Shown here one piece after another: positions 8,981-18,375 of a DNA stretch of 64,000 nucleotides (its first letter is position 1; each line of letters opens with the position of its first letter). This DNA comes from Palsa-147 sp963771905 (GTDB taxonomy: Bacteria > Acidobacteriota > Terriglobia > Acidiferrales > UBA7541): assembly GCA_963771905.1 (NCBI GenBank), contig CAVYVI010000006.1:1-64000 (forward strand). Reading direction: 5' to 3'. The notes under the pieces are model-generated. The model was given only the letters and a program-made list of their open reading frames with translations, did not search any database and was not told the origin of the DNA. The translations under genes and the position numbers were made by a program.

Positions 8981-9451
8981 ATGAAAAGAGTTTTGGGAGG
9001 CATGGGTCTCTTGACCTTGCTGACCTTCTCGTTACTCGCGGTTCCTGCCGGGGCGCAGACAACCGCAGCGGCGAAGAGGGTCACCGTGACGCCGAGATAT
9101 GATGCAAGTAAGGAAGTCACGCTCAAAGGCACTGTGCAAAGTGTCGCGACAAAACCCCCTGCGGGCGATGCCATGGGCGCTCATTTGTTCCTGGCCACGT
9201 CCTCGGGGGTCATTGACGCGGACTTGGGAATCTTCGCACTCAAGGGCGCACACCCACTCTCGCTGACGCCGGGTCAGCCGGTGGAAGTTGTGGGTGTGAT
9301 GTCCATATTCAATAAGAATCACCTGCTTTTGGCCCGCTCAATTCAGACCGGAACTCAAGTCTTCCGAATTCGAAACGAGCACGGACTACTTCTCGAGCCG
9401 GCGCAGCGGAACGCGGACCCCAACTCCACGTTCAAGGGAGTTCCCCGATGA
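8981..9451 (+). CDS. Small secreted protein, partner of downstream lipoprotein (copy 1)
   Basis: A 156-residue protein with a signal peptide (MKRVLGGMGLLTLLTFSLLA, cleavage near AGA-QT). The mature part, VTLKGTVQSVATKPP through GQPVEVVGVMSIFNKNHLLLAR, has the length and strand pattern of an OB-like beta-barrel domain, though no family is recognised. The start at 8981 has GGGAGG just upstream. The stop overlaps the start of the following lipoprotein (ATGA at 9448). A clear paralogue sits at 18372-18839, also overlapping a paralogous lipoprotein, so the pair is a duplicated unit. A role in the cell envelope is likely; the function is unknown. Confidence 0.85.
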   Translation: MKRVLGGMGLLTLLTFSLLAVPAGAQTTAAAKRVTVTPRYDASKEVTLKGTVQSVATKPPAGDAMGAHLFLATSSGVIDADLGIFALKGAHPLSLTPGQPVEVVGVMSIFNKNHLLLARSIQTGTQVFRIRNEHGLLLEPAQRNADPNSTFKGVPR

Positions 9452-11265
9452 AGAAAACTCTCTTAGCTGCTCTTGTTGCGCTTGCTGCCATCGCCTTTTC
9501 CGGCTGCCGTTCGACTCCTGCGCCGCTTCCGATCACGGTGTCGCTGATTCCCGCACCGCCGGCGAGCGTCGAGATCAGACTTTCCACTCAACTGAGCGGC
9601 ACCGTCACCAGTGATGCCCAGAACGGCGGCGTCGATTGGACGGTCACTTGCGGCAGCGCCGATTGCGGTTCGTTCAGCCCGATTCATACCGCCAGCGGTG
9701 CGAACACCACTTACACGGCGCCGGCAACCGTGCCCACAGGCAGCACAGTCACCGTCGCCGCAACCAGCACCGATAGCACCAATGGCGCGAACGCCAGCGC
9801 GATGATCACCATCAACCCGGTCGCATCAGTGGCCAGTTTAACCGGTAACTATGCGTTCTATCTCGCCGGCACAGACTCGAGCTTTGACACCTACGTCCTC
9901 GCCGGCAGCATGACGCTTGACGGAAGCGGCGACGTCACGGGTGGCGAGCTCGATTTCAACAATGTTGACGGCACAGCCTCGGTCGAGCCCGGCGGCGATG
10001 CCATCGTTGCCGTAGGTTCTTCCTACTCAATCGGTGAAGACGGGCAGGGCACCATCACGTTGGCAACGAGCGACGTCAACATCGGCGTCGCGGGAACGAT
10101 TACCCTCGCCGTCACCGTCGTCAACAACAACCATGCGCTGATTACCAACTTCGACGACAGCGCAACATCGGTTGGCAGTCTCGATTTCCAGGTTTTCACC
10201 CCTGCCGATCTTACGCAGATCACCAGCGGATACTCGTATGCGTTCGCGGGCGCGGATCCGGGCGGACCGCTCTCCTATGGAGGCGTGTGGGTCGCCGATG
10301 GTTTGGGCGACCTTAATAACGCTGTCGTGGACTTCGATATCTACGGCACCGTCACAACTGACGCGCCTCTTCCCGCGTCGTACACTGCGCCGGATGCCTC
10401 GGGGCGCGGGACAATCCAATTCGGATCTTTTGGCCTCGCGTATTACATCATCGGCCCAGAGGCCATACGGTTCGTCCGAGTCGATGCGGCTGGAGAAGCT
10501 GTCGGCGGCTCGGCCTTCGGTCAAGGCACAAACTCCACCAGCGTCACCACCGCGGCGGTTAGCGGTACCTCGGTGTTCGTGGACTCCGGAACACCTTCTG
10601 GTGAACTTTACGGCGCTGCCGGTTTGATCACAGCGGATGGCATGGGCAACGTCACCGGATATGTCGACGACGATGAAGAGGGTTTCATCGCGAGCGCGGC
10701 TTTTTCCGGTACGTATGTCATGGGCACCAGCGGCTTCGCAGGGTACGGAAGCATATCGATCACCTCAGGAACAGCAGGGGACATCACGTTCCTGGGCCTG
10801 TATCTGACCGATCCGAACCTCAACTTGAATGATCCCAACAACACGAGCGGCGGCGGTGGTGCATTGATCGTCGATCTCGACGCGTTCCTTGTTGGCCTCG
10901 GCAACGCGATACCGCAGACCGCTTCCCCGACGTTCGCGGGCAACTATGGCCTGGACTATCAAGGCTATGGCATCCTGGATTCCGCGACGATCGTCGGGGA
11001 AGTCTTCTCGGATGGATCGTTCACTGTCAGCGGTACCGGCAATGTCAGCGAGGGTGCTGCCACCTCCCTGAGCCCGGCGACTCCGCTATCGGCGACCTAT
11101 GTTGCAGACCCGAACAACCCTGGTCGCTTTACGGCGAGTCTACTAATCAACGGTGCCGAACCTGCCTTGAATATAGTTCTGTATCAGGCCAATAGCGGGC
11201 AATTCGTGCACACCGAAGACGACGTGGACGAGCTCGGTACGGGTGTCCTGGAACAGCAGCAATAA
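9448..11265 (+). CDS. Large Ig-like lipoprotein (copy 1)
   Basis: A 605-residue lipoprotein: the signal sequence ends in the lipobox FSGC, with Cys20 as the lipidation site. An Ig-like domain (about residues 25-125; VDWTVTCGSADCGSF then TYTAPATVP) leads into a long Gly/Ser/Thr/Asp-rich beta region built from loosely repeated units of the type LTGNYAFYLAGTDSS, GSMTLDGSGDVTGGELDF and DASGRGTIQF. The paralogue at 16570-18375 has the same plan and the same EQQQ end. It is probably exposed on the outer membrane or in the periplasm; substrate and function are unknown. It is translationally coupled to the upstream secreted protein and followed by a strong hairpin. Confidence 0.85.
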   Translation: MKKTLLAALVALAAIAFSGCRSTPAPLPITVSLIPAPPASVEIRLSTQLSGTVTSDAQNGGVDWTVTCGSADCGSFSPIHTASGANTTYTAPATVPTGSTVTVAATSTDSTNGANASAMITINPVASVASLTGNYAFYLAGTDSSFDTYVLAGSMTLDGSGDVTGGELDFNNVDGTASVEPGGDAIVAVGSSYSIGEDGQGTITLATSDVNIGVAGTITLAVTVVNNNHALITNFDDSATSVGSLDFQVFTPADLTQITSGYSYAFAGADPGGPLSYGGVWVADGLGDLNNAVVDFDIYGTVTTDAPLPASYTAPDASGRGTIQFGSFGLAYYIIGPEAIRFVRVDAAGEAVGGSAFGQGTNSTSVTTAAVSGTSVFVDSGTPSGELYGAAGLITADGMGNVTGYVDDDEEGFIASAAFSGTYVMGTSGFAGYGSISITSGTAGDITFLGLYLTDPNLNLNDPNNTSGGGGALIVDLDAFLVGLGNAIPQTASPTFAGNYGLDYQGYGILDSATIVGEVFSDGSFTVSGTGNVSEGAATSLSPATPLSATYVADPNNPGRFTASLLINGAEPALNIVLYQANSGQFVHTEDDVDELGTGVLEQQQ

Positions 11266-11284
11266 CCTCCAACACTGAGCGCGT

Positions 11285-11310
11285 GGCGCGGCCGAAACTT
11301 CGGCCGCGCC
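11285..11310. terminator. GC-rich hairpin between convergent genes
   Basis: Arms GGCGCGGCCGA and TCGGCCGCGCC (11 bp) with a 4-base loop, 20 bases after the lipoprotein stop. There is no T-run, so Rho-independent termination is uncertain, but the position between two convergent genes fits a transcription end or an RNA 3' stabiliser. A similar hairpin follows the paralogous lipoprotein at 16524-16553. Confidence 0.65.
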
Positions 11311-11407
11311 GCCCCTCTTCCTGAATTCCGCGCGAAATACATTCCGCGTTTGCCTGTTCGGATGAGCTTTCGGATGAGTTCAATTCGAATACCGCAAGGA
11401 AGCGAAT

Positions 11408-12523
11408 CTACGCGGACACCGCGGCTGCGGCCATCGCCGGTAACCCTTGAATCTGCACCAGCCCCGCCATGGATCGCTTCTTCGAAAGAAGATTGACCGA
11501 CGGAATCCCCGTGCGCGCGAATGATTTTTCGCAATCCTGAATCGACGGTCCGCGCATATTCCCTTCCATGTACGCCAGGCCGGGACAGCGCGTGCACGAG
11601 GAAACATGCGTGCACTTCGAGCAGCTCGGCAAATCCGCGATGCGGATCGACCGCACTTCGTTCAATTGATCCGAGTAGCGCCAGATGTCGAGAAAGGGCG
11701 TCTTGCGCACGTTGCCGCTCGGCAGCGGAAATTGCACGCACGGATAAACATCGCCGTACGGCGAAACGTAACAAGCCGTGTGGCCCGCGCTGCACGGCAG
11801 CGATTGCAATTCCTCTTCGTCGGCGCTCGGCGGTGGCGCGCAGAATTGCTCCACATTGCCCACCAGCGCTTCATCGCGAAACACCTTCTGCAACGCCGCC
11901 GCATCCACATTCAAATCCAGAATCGACCGGTTGCCGTCCATCATCGGCGTAACCGTCGGATCCAGCGTGCACGGCACGCCCAGCGAATCAGCGAGCGCGC
12001 GCACGCCTGGATAATCCGTCATGTTCTGCGTCATCAGAACGTTCGCGATGATCACTTTCAGATCTCGCGATTTCAGGAACTTTATGGCGGCCACCGATCG
12101 CTTCAACGATCCCGGCATCTTCGTGATCGCGTCGTGAACTTCCGGCCGGTGCGAATAAATGCTCACCTGGATCGAGTCGACGCCCAGTTCGCGGATGCGC
12201 TCGGCTTCGCGCTCGCGAATCATCACCGCGTTCGTCTTCAGCCGCACGCAGAACAGGAGTTCCCGCGCGTATTCCAGAATCTCGAAGAAATCCCTGCGCA
12301 TCAGGATTTCTCCGCCGCTGAGAGTCAGCATGAAAACGCCCGCCGACGCGAGCTGATCGAGAAGATTCTTGATTTCCGCCGTCGTCATCTCGCCATGATC
12401 GTCGTGGTCGAGATAGCAATGCACGCAGCGCTCGTTGCAGCGATAGGTGAGGTCGAGCTGAACGCCGAACGGCACGCCCAGTCTCAGCGCCTTCGCTCCC
12501 ATTTCCACCATCAACGAACTCAT
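11408..12523 (-). CDS. Radical SAM/SPASM peptide-modifying-type enzyme
   Basis: A 371-residue radical SAM protein with the cluster motif C29-x3-C33-x2-C36 (RCNERCVHC) and the GGE motif of the SAM-binding site (LSGGEIL). A C-terminal SPASM domain (about residues 255-345) contributes many cysteines: CSAGHTACYVSPYGDVYPC, CSKCTHVSSCTRCPG and a final Cys. SPASM enzymes with a PqqD protein next door modify peptides, as in PQQ, mycofactocin and sactipeptides. The start at 12523 overlaps the PqqD stop by four bases (ATGA). No precursor peptide was found nearby, so the substrate is unknown. It is the last gene of a four-gene run. Confidence 0.9.
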   Translation of the reverse strand: MSSLMVEMGAKALRLGVPFGVQLDLTYRCNERCVHCYLDHDDHGEMTTAEIKNLLDQLASAGVFMLTLSGGEILMRRDFFEILEYARELLFCVRLKTNAVMIREREAERIRELGVDSIQVSIYSHRPEVHDAITKMPGSLKRSVAAIKFLKSRDLKVIIANVLMTQNMTDYPGVRALADSLGVPCTLDPTVTPMMDGNRSILDLNVDAAALQKVFRDEALVGNVEQFCAPPPSADEEELQSLPCSAGHTACYVSPYGDVYPCVQFPLPSGNVRKTPFLDIWRYSDQLNEVRSIRIADLPSCSKCTHVSSCTRCPGLAYMEGNMRGPSIQDCEKSFARTGIPSVNLLSKKRSMAGLVQIQGLPAMAAAAVSA

Positions 12524-12840
12524 CGCTGCTCCTGCGGCCCCGAATTCGGCCGCTGGATCGGTTGGTCGGACATCAGCAGTATGCCATGCCCCGCCAACTC
12601 CTGCGCAAGCGCTTCCGCATCCCGCAGTGCTTCGCTGTGCTCGACATCGAACTCCGGGCAAATCCGGCGCTCCACGATCTCATCGAGCGGCGTTATGCCG
12701 TCCGCCGCTTCCCAGATGATGCTGGCCACTTCGTTCAGCGAGAACAGCGTCGAATCCTTCCCGGACATGATCATCATCTCGTCGCCCAGCATCCGCGCCG
12801 CGATCCCCTTGCCCCGCGCGATGTAAACGCTCCGCGTCAT
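12520..12840 (-). CDS. PqqD-family peptide-binding protein
   Basis: A 106-residue protein of the PqqD/RRE fold, which binds leader peptides and hands them to radical SAM enzymes. The family core SLNEVASIIWEAADG followed by TPLDEIVERR and a C-terminal helix (EALAQELAGHGILL) is visible. The start at 12840 overlaps the stop of the kinase-like gene by four bases (ATGA), and its own stop overlaps the radical SAM start, so all three are coupled. An ATG five codons upstream is possible but less well placed. The neighbours strongly suggest a ribosomally made, modified peptide or a protein modification pathway. Confidence 0.9.
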   Translation of the reverse strand: MTRSVYIARGKGIAARMLGDEMMIMSGKDSTLFSLNEVASIIWEAADGITPLDEIVERRICPEFDVEHSEALRDAEALAQELAGHGILLMSDQPIQRPNSGPQEQR

Positions 12841-13841
12841 CCGATGAGCTCCCACACGCGCGCGTCGGGCGCGAACGTCAGCCGGTGCACCGCCACGCGC
12901 GCCGCAAATTCACACGCCGCTTGAAACACCGTCCGCACCAGCTTCTGATCCTCGGCGAAAAAAAGAATGTTGGCGAGCAGCGCGCGTCCCGCTTCGGCCA
13001 CGCCGAGCGGCTCGACGCGATTTTCCGCGCCCTTCGCCAGAAAATACAGCGCCGCGACCGGCGCGCAAACATTCTCGCCGGCCTTGCCCAGTTCGCCGGT
13101 GAACGGCGTGCCGGACGCCGCGTACCCGTCCGCCTCTTTCCGCACGTACGAAATTTCATCCGTCAGCAAAATCGCATCCACCGGCGCCAGCCGCGCCATC
13201 GTCGTCTTTCCCGCTCCGGAAACGCCCGAAAACAAAAACGCCTTTCCGTTTCGAATCGCGCTCGCCGCGTGCACCAAAAAGCCACCTTCCTTCGCCAGCA
13301 CCAGCGTGTGCACGATCCGCAGCACCGAGTCGATTGAATACGGATTGGCCGACTGGCGGATTCTACCGTGGCTCGTCGCGGGATCCCACTCCGCGCGAAA
13401 ATCCCCGCGCTCGAAGCTCCACACGCCTGCGCTCTGCACCACGCGCACGTCCGCATCGGGATCGCCCGTTCCGGGCCCGGTCAAATCGATTTCGAAATCA
13501 AACGCGGCGGAATCGCCGGACCCGATGAATCCGGCGTAGCGGTTCTCCAGAAGTTCGACGAAGGCGGGATCGCAGGTGTGCAGCCGGACCGGCACGCCGC
13601 CGATTTCGATGACGACGTCGAAGTGATCGATTGCGGTGGTCAGCTCGCGCAAAGTGCGTCTCGTCTCCTCGCGGCCCGGCGCAGCGCGTGCCCGCGCGCG
13701 AGAATTTCGGCAGCCAAGCCGGAACGAGCGGACGAGATTCGCAATCAGGCGTTCGCGGAGAGTCACACCCGCGCGCGGCTCAAGGCATCTGCCGTCGCGC
13801 TCAATCGATGCAACCTTGCCCAGCATTTCTGAAACACTCAC
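12837..13841 (-). CDS. HPr-kinase-like P-loop protein (N-terminus carries peptidase tail)
   Basis: The kinase part has a P-loop GVSGAGKTT near residue 204 and resembles HprK-like proteins found beside PqqD and lasso-type peptide genes. The N-terminal region (about residues 75-150, DHFDVVIEIGGVPVRLHTCD) is typical of that group. The first 50 residues (SVSEMLGKVASIERDGR) do not belong to it: they match the C-terminal end of the S26 peptidase encoded just upstream, with which they share a reading frame. So the GTG at 13841 is probably not the true start; an internal start near 13680 is likely but no clear ribosome site was found. In lasso systems such proteins are accessory and their substrates are rarely known. 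Confidence 0.75.
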   Translation of the reverse strand: MSVSEMLGKVASIERDGRCLEPRAGVTLRERLIANLVRSFRLGCRNSRARARAAPGREETRRTLRELTTAIDHFDVVIEIGGVPVRLHTCDPAFVELLENRYAGFIGSGDSAAFDFEIDLTGPGTGDPDADVRVVQSAGVWSFERGDFRAEWDPATSHGRIRQSANPYSIDSVLRIVHTLVLAKEGGFLVHAASAIRNGKAFLFSGVSGAGKTTMARLAPVDAILLTDEISYVRKEADGYAASGTPFTGELGKAGENVCAPVAALYFLAKGAENRVEPLGVAEAGRALLANILFFAEDQKLVRTVFQAACEFAARVAVHRLTFAPDARVWELIG

Positions 13842-13874
13842 CGGCGCGTCAGCCGGGCATGCCGTCGCCCTGCG

Positions 13875-14192
13875 TCAACAATCGCCGGTTATCGGAATCC
13901 CCGGCCATGCAATCCCGCGGTGCGCGACGAGGCGCCCCTCGCGCTCGAAGAGAACCACGTCGCCGGTCGAAATGGCCTCGAAATTTTCGCGCTGAACCAG
14001 CAGCGTATCCCCCGGCCACACCGAGGGCATCATGCTCGCCCCGTTCACCCGCAGCCGCAGCGTCCCGCACTCGCGCAGAACCTTTCCGGCGAGCTCGCAT
14101 TTCACGATGTTGGCGGCGGTCTCCACGGCGGCGTCCCCGGTTTTATTACGAAGTCTTGCGATTATGCCTGCACGTGCTCTGCGTCGGGCCAA
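13875..14192 (-). CDS. S26 (SipW/Sec11-type) signal-peptidase-like protein, frameshifted
   Basis: The visible frame gives 105 residues with the catalytic motif NGASMMPSVWPGDTLLV (S53) and GRLVAHR (H91), the Ser-His form of the S26 family. The frame then ends early. The expected continuation, DSDNRRLLTQGDGMP, lies in another frame (13851-13910), and the rest, ADAPVSVSEMLGKV, is back in the original frame in the next gene. Two compensating one-base changes, at the G-run of CCGGGG and the C-run of GCCCGG, restore one continuous protein to about 13680. The start at 14192 is the first good ATG. It leads the HprK-like - PqqD - radical SAM cluster and may process its product. Confidence 0.75.
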   Translation of the reverse strand: MARRRARAGIIARLRNKTGDAAVETAANIVKCELAGKVLRECGTLRLRVNGASMMPSVWPGDTLLVQRENFEAISTGDVVLFEREGRLVAHRGIAWPGIPITGDC

Positions 14193-14312
14193 TCTTCCCG
14201 CACGAAAGCGCCGTCGTCTCGAAGACGCGCTCGTATCGGAACGCGGACTTCCAGGATGGCTTCTTCGCCGCTCCGGTGCGCGCGAGTTTTGGCTCCGATG
14301 AATGATTTGGCG

Positions 14313-16129
14313 TCATGAAATGGCCGTCTCCCAATTACCCAATGCCGATTGTGACGCCTGCACGGCGCAGCCGCCCATTCCGCCGGTCGCGCAGGTCGTG
14401 TTTTCAAGTGGAGTGAAATAGACTTGAGATCCACCCCCGGCGGCGCTGTTATCGACCGTTATCCCGCTCGTACCGTTCCCCACCTCCAGACCTGCAGTGG
14501 CGACCGTCGAGCCATTGATAGGTGAGCCGGTGAGCGTGAACGTCATGATGCAGCCTCGTTGGTCGTGCAACCGTTGCCGGTGTGACCGCTCGTCTCGACG
14601 CTGAGGAACAGGAAATCCGCGCCGCCTGTGCCGATATTCGGGTTGAAGAACTCAGTTAGCGGAGAGCATTGCGTTGATTTGGTCGTCAGCGTTGGTCCGA
14701 TGACCGCGGAGCCAGATGCCATTGATCCGTTCGTGATTGTTATTTCGTACAGAATCGGAAATCCGCCGGCGTTTCCGCATGCATATAGATTGCCCGTCGA
14801 GTTCGCAGACGTGTAGTAAGTATTGTCGAAATCCCCGTCATAGACTGGGTTTGCGCCAGCTGTCGCGCTGCTTCCCAACTCCGCTTCGAGGCCCGTGCTG
14901 CCTGCTGCGAAACTGGTGGAGAGTTGATACACGGCGCTGCAAGGTTCAAGAAGTACCACCGTAGAGGGCCACTGCTTTGAAGTTGTCGTCGGACGCAAAA
15001 ACGTAAACTTCTCCGGCGGTGGAATCCACGATTGGGGCGTCCGTGAAATCGGTGGCAGCAACACCCAACTGGCCGGACGCAGTGTGCGCGGGTGTGCCCG
15101 TGACGTTGACGCGATAGAAATATCCCCCGGTGTGACTGACGGAGTCGAACATATCGGCCACAAATACCTGCGCTGATGCTTGATCGTACACAGCACTGGT
15201 GAGCGCGTTCCCGCTGAGGCTCGCAGTCGGCCAGCCGCCCGATGTCACTTCGGCCGGCGTCCCATTGAACACCGGTGCGAATTTATGCAGCGAGCCTTTG
15301 TCGTCGCCCACATAAATCGTATCGTCGCATAATCATAGAAGGGCGACGAGTTCGTGTCGATGGCTCCGCCGTCGAAGGCAATCGTGGTCATGCAGGGAAC
15401 CGTACAACTGGAATACGCACTGTTCGATACTGTGCTCAGAGCGCCGGTCGAACTCCACTTCAGAAGAACGAGGCTCGCTGCGCTTCCTTGGTTCTGGACG
15501 AACGCCGCCTGCGAGCCATCGTACGAGAGCGCGACCGACGTTGTGACCTTGGCTCCGCTGCCGGTGTTGTAGGACCAATACGTCTCGGGCACCGCGCCGA
15601 GGCCGCTGCAGCCCAGAATAAATATTGTTGTAGGCAATGACTGGTCGCTTGTGTATCGGACCCATCGACGCCCGTATTAAAGACAACGAAATCATTCGCG
15701 CAGCTCGCGGTGTATCGTGTCGAAAGTGTATTTCGCAGGGTAGTTGATCTGGCCAACTGTGGCCAGGTTGCCCATGCTCACCGACCAATCGCGGTGCATT
15801 CCTCTCGCTGCCGCTTCTACCCCGAGAATGGTCAACCGGAGTCCGCAACGTTTCGCCAGACGCTTCTCGCTCCTTCGCTCGCGGGCGGTGATACCCGTAT
15901 ATTCCGCCGCAGCCACTGCTGCCAGAAGCGCGGATCCTGCCGGATCTGGAAGGCCTTCTCGAGTGTCGCTCGGATTCGAGAAAATCAGATGGTGATGGCT
16001 CCAATCGGTAACCAGTGAGGTGTGATTCGGAGCGAGATTCGACTCCTGGCCCCATATCACCAGGGCGAGCGTGACGGTTCCAAAAAGTGCGAGACTATAT
16101 CGCAGGATGCGAGATTGATTCGTCTTCAT
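14313..16129 (-). pseudogene. Secreted protein broken by at least five frameshifts
   Basis: Six consecutive fragments in changing frames read as one secreted protein of roughly 600 residues: an N-terminal part with a hydrophobic signal (ILRYSLALFGTVTLALVIWG) and TDWSHHHLIFSNPSD (15692-16129); SCANDFVVFNTGVDGSD (about 15640-15700); ETYWSYNTGSGAKVTTSVAL (15310-15637); GSLHKFAPVFNGTPAEVTSG (14946-15311); LYACGNAGGFPILYEITI (14543-14950); and TFTLTGSPINGSTVATAGLE (14313-14560). The beta-strand-rich, Gly/Ser/Thr-rich composition with paired cysteines suggests a beta-propeller-like surface protein. Both +1 and -1 shifts occur. The gene is either decayed or badly assembled; family unknown. Confidence 0.7.
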
Positions 16130-16569
16130 GTTCGGGCTCCCAAGCGCCTAATCAGTGACCACTTTGATTAGTATCACTCCGGATGACGGTTGCTTCCGGA
16201 TATTTACCCGAAATTAGTGACCTATCATATACCTCAACTGAGAAAGGCGGCGCACAAAATTCACGGATTTCAAGAAGTTGAAAGGCGCGATCGGTGCTTT
16301 CTCACGATCGCGTCCCTAGGCTGGGGAAACGCTGGGCTGGATTGTACTTCTCGAGGCTCCTCGTAGGCAATGACCGATTTCCGATCGAAATAATTCCCGC
16401 CCGCTGCGATTTCTCAGTGAATTCTCCCGCGGAGCTGAGCATGAACTGCGGCGATCGTCCGCACCAATGCGACAGCAGCAAATTCGCGGGGAAAGTGCCG
16501 TGCGACGTGGAGAAAACTGGGTGGTGGCACGGCCGGTTTCCCGGCCGTGCCACTCGCCAGAGGTTGAGG
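16130..16569. other. Intergenic region, no gene seen, hairpin near its end
   Basis: This stretch lies upstream of the broken secreted protein and downstream of the second lipoprotein, both on the - strand. The part next to 16130 is A+T-richer and should hold the promoter of the broken gene; I see no clear -35/-10 pair. The only strong structure is the hairpin at 16524-16553. Confidence 0.5.
16524..16553. terminator. GC-rich hairpin after second lipoprotein
   Basis: Perfect 13-bp arms GTGGCACGGCCGG and CCGGCCGTGCCAC with loop TTTC, 17 bases beyond the lipoprotein stop on the - strand. It lacks a T-run but mirrors the hairpin after the first lipoprotein copy, supporting a role at the transcript end. 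Confidence 0.7.
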
Positions 16570-18375
16570 TTACTGTTGTTGTTCGATATCGGTCAGATTC
16601 ACGTCGCCTATACCGGCCGAGGGCGAGTCCACATCGATACTGAACTGCAGACTGCCGCTCGCCGCGTAGGCTACCACGCTGGCCGGAGTTGTCGCGTTGT
16701 TGAGTGTGACCGCGAGCGTATAGCGTCCAACGTTGGTCGCATCCGCCGTATATGTTGCAACGAGCGGCGCCGCCGGGACCGGGCCCAGGTTGAACAGGTC
16801 GTTGTAATCCACGGTTCCCGTGATGTTCGACACGCCATCCGAGAAGACTTGTCCGACGAGGTCGAAGAAGTCGACCGGTGTTGCGGTCGTCACGTACCCT
16901 CCATCCGTGATGACGGCAAAATTCCCCGTCTCCAGCGACGTAGAGGATTGCGGTACGATCACACCCACGCCCTCGTTGTCCACGTCCAAATCGAGCATCA
17001 CCGCTCCGCCACCTCCCGACGTGTTGTTCGGATCCGTCACATTAATGGCCGGATCGACCACGTATACGCCGAAATTGCCGAGAGTATCGGTGGTAGCGTC
17101 AGCGAGCGCGATGCTGCCGTAGCCCGAGGCATCGACGGAATATGTGTCAGCTAGGAGAGAGCCGGCCGCTACCGGCGCGCCGTCTCCTTCGTTGACGTCC
17201 GCGACTCCCGCCGTAAACATTGCAGTTGCGTCCGTCGTGAATTGGCCGACCGCTGAGTAGGTGCCAAAGCCCCCTCCCTCACCGGCCTGTGCGAAGACGT
17301 AGCTGCCTGTTAGAGACGCCGCCGAGAAGGTCCCAGTTCCCTGTCCGTACATGGAACCCACCGCGAAGGTATTATTGTCAATCGCGATGAGACGGAAGGC
17401 CTCGGGGCCAACCACGTAGTAAGCGAATGTGAATGTGTCCAGGAAGTTGGGATCCTGGAGGGTAATCGTTCCACGGCCGAATGAGTCGGGCGCCGTGAAC
17501 GAGCCGCTGAGTGTGAAATCGAGCGACGTGGTGCCGAAGAAATCGTCGTCACCTTCGCCGGCGGGCGTGAAAACTGAGACACCGTCCGATGTGACGACTC
17601 CTCCGAGCTCGTAGTCGTCGGCAACGTCAAACAACGCAAGCGCGTTGCCGCCCGTCGGTATGGATGTGGGCGCCGTCTGAAGATCGAACGATCCCGCCGA
17701 AGTCGCGAGAGCATCGAACTCGGTAATCAGTACGTGATTGTTGTTTACGACGGTGAGGCTCAGGGTTTCCACGGGGGCTGTCGTCGGGGTGATCGTGATG
17801 CTCCCTTGTCCGGTGGCCCCGACGGTGAGCGCTCCTGTGGCTGCGGTGATCGGATCGGCGGTGATGATGTCGTCAGTGTTCAGGTCGAAATAATCCTGCT
17901 CGCCGCCCGTGATATCGCCGGTAGCGTCCAGAACGACGTTGCCTACGATACTGTACGGTGCACCTGCGGCGTCCCAACCGTTCGCGTAATACGTGTAGGT
18001 TCCGGTCAGGCTCGCCACGGTGGCGACTGCATCGATCGTCACGCTACCGGTCACGCTCTCCTTTATGTTCTTGACCGACGTGGCCGTGATCATCACTGCA
18101 CCCGGTGTCGCCGGCGCGGTATAGACGGTCGTTACTCCGCTGGCCGTCATCGCCGGATTAAACGTGCCGCACGGTGACGGTGTGCATGTCCAAGCGACGC
18201 CGGAATTTGAGCTGTCGTTCGTAACTGTGGCGGCGATGGTTGCAGACAGGCCGACTTCCAATGTGGGTGGCGGCGCCGTCGTGAGGGTGACCCCAATCGG
18301 TGTACTACTGCCGCACGCCGAAAGCAGTGCTGCACTGCAAACGGCGACAACGATCATTAGGATTTTGCGATTCAT
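16570..18375 (-). CDS. Large Ig-like lipoprotein (copy 2)
   Basis: A 601-residue paralogue of the lipoprotein at 9448-11265. The signal sequence ends in LLSAC (Cys21 lipidated). An Ig-like part (CTPSPCGTFNPAMTASG then YTAPATPG) precedes repeated beta units (LTGTYTYYANGWDAAG, DATGDITGGEQDYFD, DSFGRGTITL, DPNNTSGGGGAVMLDLD). The last motif is almost identical in copy 1 (DPNNTSGGGGALIVDLD) and both end in EQQQ, so the whole length is homologous. The start overlaps the stop of the small secreted partner (ATGA at 18372-18375). Surface or periplasmic location is inferred from the lipobox; function unknown. Confidence 0.85.
   Translation of the reverse strand: MNRKILMIVVAVCSAALLSACGSSTPIGVTLTTAPPPTLEVGLSATIAATVTNDSSNSGVAWTCTPSPCGTFNPAMTASGVTTVYTAPATPGAVMITATSVKNIKESVTGSVTIDAVATVASLTGTYTYYANGWDAAGAPYSIVGNVVLDATGDITGGEQDYFDLNTDDIITADPITAATGALTVGATGQGSITITPTTAPVETLSLTVVNNNHVLITEFDALATSAGSFDLQTAPTSIPTGGNALALFDVADDYELGGVVTSDGVSVFTPAGEGDDDFFGTTSLDFTLSGSFTAPDSFGRGTITLQDPNFLDTFTFAYYVVGPEAFRLIAIDNNTFAVGSMYGQGTGTFSAASLTGSYVFAQAGEGGGFGTYSAVGQFTTDATAMFTAGVADVNEGDGAPVAAGSLLADTYSVDASGYGSIALADATTDTLGNFGVYVVDPAINVTDPNNTSGGGGAVMLDLDVDNEGVGVIVPQSSTSLETGNFAVITDGGYVTTATPVDFFDLVGQVFSDGVSNITGTVDYNDLFNLGPVPAAPLVATYTADATNVGRYTLAVTLNNATTPASVVAYAASGSLQFSIDVDSPSAGIGDVNLTDIEQQQ

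Noticed and set aside
11147..11383. Possible precursor peptide gene near the radical SAM enzyme
   Set aside because: It overlaps the lipoprotein gene and contains the hairpin; its sequence shows no leader/core layout.
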